Source of the DNA: a bacterium
GTDB lineage: Bacteria; Sysuimicrobiota; Sysuimicrobiia; Sysuimicrobiales; Humicultoraceae
Length of the DNA stretch: 64,000 nucleotides
Direction: 5' to 3'
Assembly: GCA_031082185.1 (NCBI GenBank)
Contig: JAVHLI010000007.1
Span: 58,239 to 122,238 of the forward strand
The notes beneath the pieces are model-generated. The model had not been told where the DNA came from. It did not search any database and saw only the letters and a program-made list of their open reading frames with translations. Positions within the stretch are counted from its first letter, which is position 1. Every line of letters starts with the position of its first letter. The position numbers and the translations under genes are program-made. Positions 60,537-64,000 of this stretch are shown in pieces.

Positions 60537-62681
60537 GCTAGGCGCGGCCAGAATCCGCACATCCACTGCGACGGCCCCCTGACCATCAGGCAGGACCCGC
60601 AACGGGTTGATCTCGATCTCGACAAGGTCCGGGAAGTCGGTGGCCAGCTGCCCCAGGCGCAGCACCACCTCAATCACCGCACCGCGATCGGCCGGCGGTA
60701 GGCTCCTGTAACCGCACAACCTCCGGCCGGCCCATGTGCTGGCCAGCAGCGCGTCGGCGTCCGGCCTCGACAGCGGGGCCAGGGCAAAGGCGGTGTCGCC
60801 CAGCCCCTCCACCTCCACCCCACCGGAGCCAAACATCATCAGCGGGCCGAACTGAGGATCCGCCAGCGCGCCAACGATCACGTCTTGTCCCGATGGGAGC
60901 ATCCGCTGCACGAGCGCGCCCTCGATTCTCGCCTCGGGCCGGGCCGACCGCACCCTCGCCAGCATCGCCGCGAAGCCGCCGGCCACCGCGGCGGCGTCCG
61001 CGAGATCGAGCATCACCCCGCCGACGTCGGACTTGTGTGTGATCTCAGGGGATGCAACCTTCAGCGCCACCGGAAAACCCATCTGGCAGGCCAGGGCAGC
61101 GGCTTCACCACCGGTCCGGGCCAGCTCGATCCGCGGGACCGGGATTCCGTATGCGGTCAGCACGCGGCCGGCATCGTCAGGAGCGAGCCAGATGCCAGCA
61201 GCGCCGGTGGCGCTCGCGGCGCCGGTATCTGTGCCGTCGGCCAGGGCGCGCCGGATTACCTCACGCACTACCTCCGGACGCACATCCCCGAAGACCGCGG
61301 GCGGCTGCTCACAACGGCCCAGCGCCTCGGCGCGTCCGGCGAGTGCAGCCAGGGCCGACGCCGCGCTCTCGGGCGATCGGCAGTCAGGGATGCGCGCAGC
61401 GCGGAGCCGTTCGGCGGAGTCGCGCATCGAGTCCCCACCCATCAGAACGACCATCACCGGCTTGGCGAAATTCGCCTCTACCTGAACGAGCGCCTCTGCC
61501 ACAGACCCGGCCGGGTGCATCGGTGGCGGCGGGAGCATTACCAGCACGCCGTGCACACCGGGATCACCGAGCAGGAGGCGCAGGCAGGCCGCGTACATCT
61601 CCGGGGAAGCTGAGGCCAGTATATCCACGGGATTGCTCACGCTGGCGGAGGCAGGCAGCAGGCCTTGCAGCGCGGAGCGCGTGGCCTCGTTCAGTTCAGC
61701 CAGAGACAGACCGCATGCTTCCAGGGCGTCGGCGGCCATCACCCCTGGGCCGCCCGCGTTGGTGAGCACCGCCATCGCGCGCCCCGTGGGCAGGGGACAC
61801 CACTCCAGGGCGCGAGCCCAATCCAGCATCTCCTCGATGGTGCCTGCGCGGATCACCCCTGCGCGGTGGAACGCCGCGTCGTAGGCGGTATCCTGCCCTG
61901 CCAGCGCGCCGGTGTGCGAGACCGCGGCCCGCCGCCCTCCTGCGGACCGTCCTGCCTTCAGGGCGATGATGGGCTTCCATCGCGCGATCCGGCGGGATTG
62001 CTCAACGAACCGCCGGCCGTCGGAGCACCCCTCCAGGAAGAGCGTCACAACCCGCGTGTCCGGGTCCTCTGCCACCAGGGGCAACAGTTCAGTCTCGGTA
62101 ACGTCGGACTGGTTGCCCATGCTGACCATCCGCGAGATCCCGAGACCCAGCGCTCGCGCCTGCTCCGCCACGACCGCGCACATCGCGCCCGAGTGCGAAA
62201 TGAAAGCGACGCTGCCGGGAAGCGGGCGCGGCGGTTGCAGGAACGTGGTATCCAGCGGCAGGTGCGTATCCAGCACGCCGATGCAGTTGGGGCCCAGCAG
62301 GCGGACCCCGGACTCGCGGGCAATGCGCACGCACTCCGCCTCCAGGGCCGTGCCCTCCGGGCCTGCCTCACGGAAGCCACCCGAGGTTACGATTGCGGTC
62401 CGTATCCCGCGCAACGCGCACGCCCGCAGCGCCTCGGGAACCGCCGGCGCCGGGACGATCAGGATCGCCAGGTCCGCAGGGTCCGGCACCAGGGCAACCT
62501 CCGCGTAAACAGGGCGATCGAAAAGGCGCCCTCCCCTGGGATTGACCAGGTGGATCGCTCCCCGGTACCCGCTCGCCACCAGGTTGCGGGCCACCCCGTG
62601 GCCCAGCTTGTAAGGGTCGTGTGAGGCGCCGATGATGACGACGCCGTTCGGGCTGAAGAAGGGCAGGAGAGACGGATCCAT
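60492..62681 (-). CDS. ADP-forming acyl-CoA synthetase, fused alpha-beta
   Basis: 729 residues. The N-terminal CoA-binding and ligase domains show VVIIGASHDPYKLGHGVARNL (near 14), LLGPNCIGVLDTH (near 135) and the phosphorylated His in RRAAVSHTGALAGQD (near 257). The C-terminal ATP-grasp half has GFPVALKVASPEITHKSDVGGVMLDL and MMFGSGGVEVEGLGDTAFALAPL. Such enzymes interconvert acetyl- or acyl-CoA plus ADP and phosphate with acid plus ATP, often during fermentation of amino acids. The C-terminal 15 codons are antisense to the cyclase end. Confidence 0.9.
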   Translation of the reverse strand: MDPSLLPFFSPNGVVIIGASHDPYKLGHGVARNLVASGYRGAIHLVNPRGGRLFDRPVYAEVALVPDPADLAILIVPAPAVPEALRACALRGIRTAIVTSGGFREAGPEGTALEAECVRIARESGVRLLGPNCIGVLDTHLPLDTTFLQPPRPLPGSVAFISHSGAMCAVVAEQARALGLGISRMVSMGNQSDVTETELLPLVAEDPDTRVVTLFLEGCSDGRRFVEQSRRIARWKPIIALKAGRSAGGRRAAVSHTGALAGQDTAYDAAFHRAGVIRAGTIEEMLDWARALEWCPLPTGRAMAVLTNAGGPGVMAADALEACGLSLAELNEATRSALQGLLPASASVSNPVDILASASPEMYAACLRLLLGDPGVHGVLVMLPPPPMHPAGSVAEALVQVEANFAKPVMVVLMGGDSMRDSAERLRAARIPDCRSPESAASALAALAGRAEALGRCEQPPAVFGDVRPEVVREVIRRALADGTDTGAASATGAAGIWLAPDDAGRVLTAYGIPVPRIELARTGGEAAALACQMGFPVALKVASPEITHKSDVGGVMLDLADAAAVAGGFAAMLARVRSARPEARIEGALVQRMLPSGQDVIVGALADPQFGPLMMFGSGGVEVEGLGDTAFALAPLSRPDADALLASTWAGRRLCGYRSLPPADRGAVIEVVLRLGQLATDFPDLVEIEINPLRVLPDGQGAVAVDVRILAAPSSGRGSGHDDAVAPL

Positions 62682-62689
62682 GGTGTGGG

Positions 62690-63370
62690 CTAAACGAGTT
62701 CAGCCACGGCCCGTGCGAGCACGGTGCGCGCGAGCAGAACAGGGCGGCGGGCCAGCCTCCTTACCGCCTGCTTCAGCGCCACCGTGTAGCCCAGGCAGTC
62801 CAGTACGACAATGTCCACGTTCGCGTCCGCGAATGCCGCGCAGGCCCTGTTCAGGTCGTCGCCATCGCCCGCATTGTAGGGCGAGAAAGGCAGCACGACC
62901 ACCTCCGAGGCCACATCGCGCCACCTACGCTCCTGGTCGGCGATCTGGTGCGCCGACGGCGTCAGCACGCCGATCCGGCCGCCCGGTGCGACCGCCCGGG
63001 CCAGTTGGAAGAGCAGGTGCTCAGGGTAGAGGATCAGCCGCCGAGTCGCAAATGGCGGGAAGGTTCCCGTGCAGAGCATCACGATCAGGTCGGCTTGGTC
63101 CTGCACTTGGTCGAGACAGGCCTGCACGCGCGGCAGGATCCGCTGCCTGCTGACCAGCACCTCGCGACCGTCGCGCAGCCGCGTGACCAGGGTGTGGTCG
63201 TAGGGAGCAGGGCGGTGCGCCGCGATCTCGTCGTCGCTCAGGCCGTCCAGTGCGCCGGCTTCGATCACCCGGACACCCGCTCCGAGCAGGGGCATGATCT
63301 CATCGAAAATGTCGGGGCGCGGGCTCTGCCCAATCGTGACCGCGGCCACGACGCCCGTGCTAGAAGACAT
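62690..63370 (-). CDS. AroM-family protein
   Basis: 226 residues beginning MSSSTGVVAAVTIGQSPRPD, with VTIGQSPRPDIFDEIMPLL, DLIVMLCTGTFPPF and VDIVVLDCLGYTVALKQAV matching the AroM family, related to the aspartate/glutamate racemase fold with a Cys in each half (LCTG and DCLG). AroM function is not defined; in many genomes it occurs with DUF917, DUF1177 and hydantoinase-like genes. The ATG at 63370 follows GGAGG and overlaps the end of the DUF917 gene by 11 bases. Confidence 0.88.
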   Translation of the reverse strand: MSSSTGVVAAVTIGQSPRPDIFDEIMPLLGAGVRVIEAGALDGLSDDEIAAHRPAPYDHTLVTRLRDGREVLVSRQRILPRVQACLDQVQDQADLIVMLCTGTFPPFATRRLILYPEHLLFQLARAVAPGGRIGVLTPSAHQIADQERRWRDVASEVVVLPFSPYNAGDGDDLNRACAAFADANVDIVVLDCLGYTVALKQAVRRLARRPVLLARTVLARAVAELV

Positions 63371-64000
63371 GGCGCACGACCTCCTTTCCGACGGTGCGCT
63401 CCACGTCCATGAACAGATCGGGATCCCGCATACCCGCGCCCAGGATCAGGCGCTGCCGTGGGACCACCAGAACGGCCACGCGCATCCCCGCCGCCACCTC
63501 GGCCGTGGCCAGCGGCGTACCGTCATCGGGGTGCATGGTGGTTATCAGATCGGGGAAGGTGGCCCTGCGTTCCCCGTCGGTCTCCAGGGTCATGTACTCG
63601 TTCCAGAAGGTCAGCTCGTGCAGGCCGCGCCCACCACGTATAGAAACCGTTCCCACATCGTATCCGCCCGCGACCTCTAGCCGCACGCTCTCGACCGTGC
63701 CCTCATCCACAACCTGTCCACCCAGGGCCTCGGCAGCGGCCTCCACAACGGCCTCACCCCCGCGGGGATGCGCAGCCAGCATGGCTTCGCCCGTGGCGAT
63801 CGCCTGCCGGATCGCGCCGGGCGCGGCATGGTCGCGGACATACGAGAGCGGCACAGGGTCGCGCGCCACCGCCACCGTACCGCCTGCCTCGATGGAAGCG
63901 GTGCGGATCAAGAACGCCGCCCGCCTGATCGCTCCAGCAGCGTAGACCTCTATGTAGCGCCCGGCAGCAGGGTTGCCGCCGGCGGCAACCTGGTGGGATG
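63360..64000 (-). CDS. Partial DUF917-family protein (C-terminal 213 residues, runs off right edge)
   Basis: The frame is open to the window edge without a start, so the gene continues beyond. Visible sequence starts SHQVAAGGNPAAGRYIEVYA and includes FWNEYMTLETDGERRATFPDLITTMHPDDGTPL and VAVLVVPRQRLILGAG, as in the C-terminal half of DUF917/S-methyl-thiohydantoin desulfurase-type proteins (usually about 360 residues). These enzymes are linked to hydantoin-like or acyclic amide catabolism. It is cotranscribed with aroM. Confidence 0.8.
   Translation of the reverse strand, partial: SHQVAAGGNPAAGRYIEVYAAGAIRRAAFLIRTASIEAGGTVAVARDPVPLSYVRDHAAPGAIRQAIATGEAMLAAHPRGGEAVVEAAAEALGGQVVDEGTVESVRLEVAGGYDVGTVSIRGGRGLHELTFWNEYMTLETDGERRATFPDLITTMHPDDGTPLATAEVAAGMRVAVLVVPRQRLILGAGMRDPDLFMDVERTVGKEVVRHVF

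Overview
The window is 64 kb of high-GC bacterial chromosome, densely coded, with many GTG/TTG starts, strong AGGAGG-type ribosome binding sites and frequent 4-bp stop/start overlaps. There is no tRNA, rRNA or CRISPR array that I can see. The gene content (SufCBDSU without SufE, a SigB/SigF-like sigma factor, a split transketolase, HTH-TPR regulators) fits an uncultured, non-proteobacterial lineage such as Armatimonadota/Sysuimicrobiota-like or Chloroflexota-like bacteria. That placement is inference; no marker gene here settles it.

Layout: 0-7.9 kb is a minus-strand surface-glycan cluster with two GT4 glycosyltransferases, a Wzx-type flippase, three tandem CapK/PaaK-like adenylating enzymes and a truncated gene at the left edge. 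7.9-10.7 kb holds a membrane dipeptidase, an anchored protein of unknown function, an RHS-repeat relic and a hicBA pair whose toxin gene has an amber codon. 10.9-21.5 kb is one minus-strand catabolic locus: IclR regulator, RraA-like aldolase plus PfkB kinase (kinase frameshifted), RidA, a complete dipeptide-type binding protein and permease pair around a D-glutamate cyclase, a sugar-nucleotide-epimerase-like SDR, then a second, intact RraA-PfkB pair. 21.6-26.2 kb is an accessory island bounded by two 336-bp direct repeats, each carrying a small ribbon-helix-helix gene, and containing a broken PD-(D/E)XK nuclease, two transposase relics, DUF202 and MazEF-like genes, followed by an intact IS256-family element.

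26.3-42.5 kb is housekeeping: split transketolase, the suf Fe-S operon with a Rieske protein, adenosine deaminase, a lone Nfu_N domain, a nucleotidyltransferase-like protein, lactate permease, an amidase, a sigma factor, and aspartate kinase with threonine synthase. 42.6-47.9 kb is the most unusual part: a five-gene minus-strand unit encoding a small exported peptide with four tandem copies of AGHGDGELLSGGW, an HTH-TPR regulator of RRNPP-like design, a patatin phospholipase, a peptidoglycan amidase and a one-helix membrane protein. A second HTH-TPR regulator is convergent with it. I read this as a candidate peptide-pheromone system controlling envelope hydrolases.

47.9-64 kb carries an FAD oxidoreductase, a NagD-like phosphatase, an F420/FMN oxidoreductase, FabH, an MFS exporter, a secreted protein, a paired M16 peptidase (one subunit lacking the zinc motif), a cold-shock protein, a two-component system, a PAS-GAF-GGDEF cyclase, an ADP-forming acyl-CoA synthetase, AroM and a truncated DUF917 gene at the right edge.
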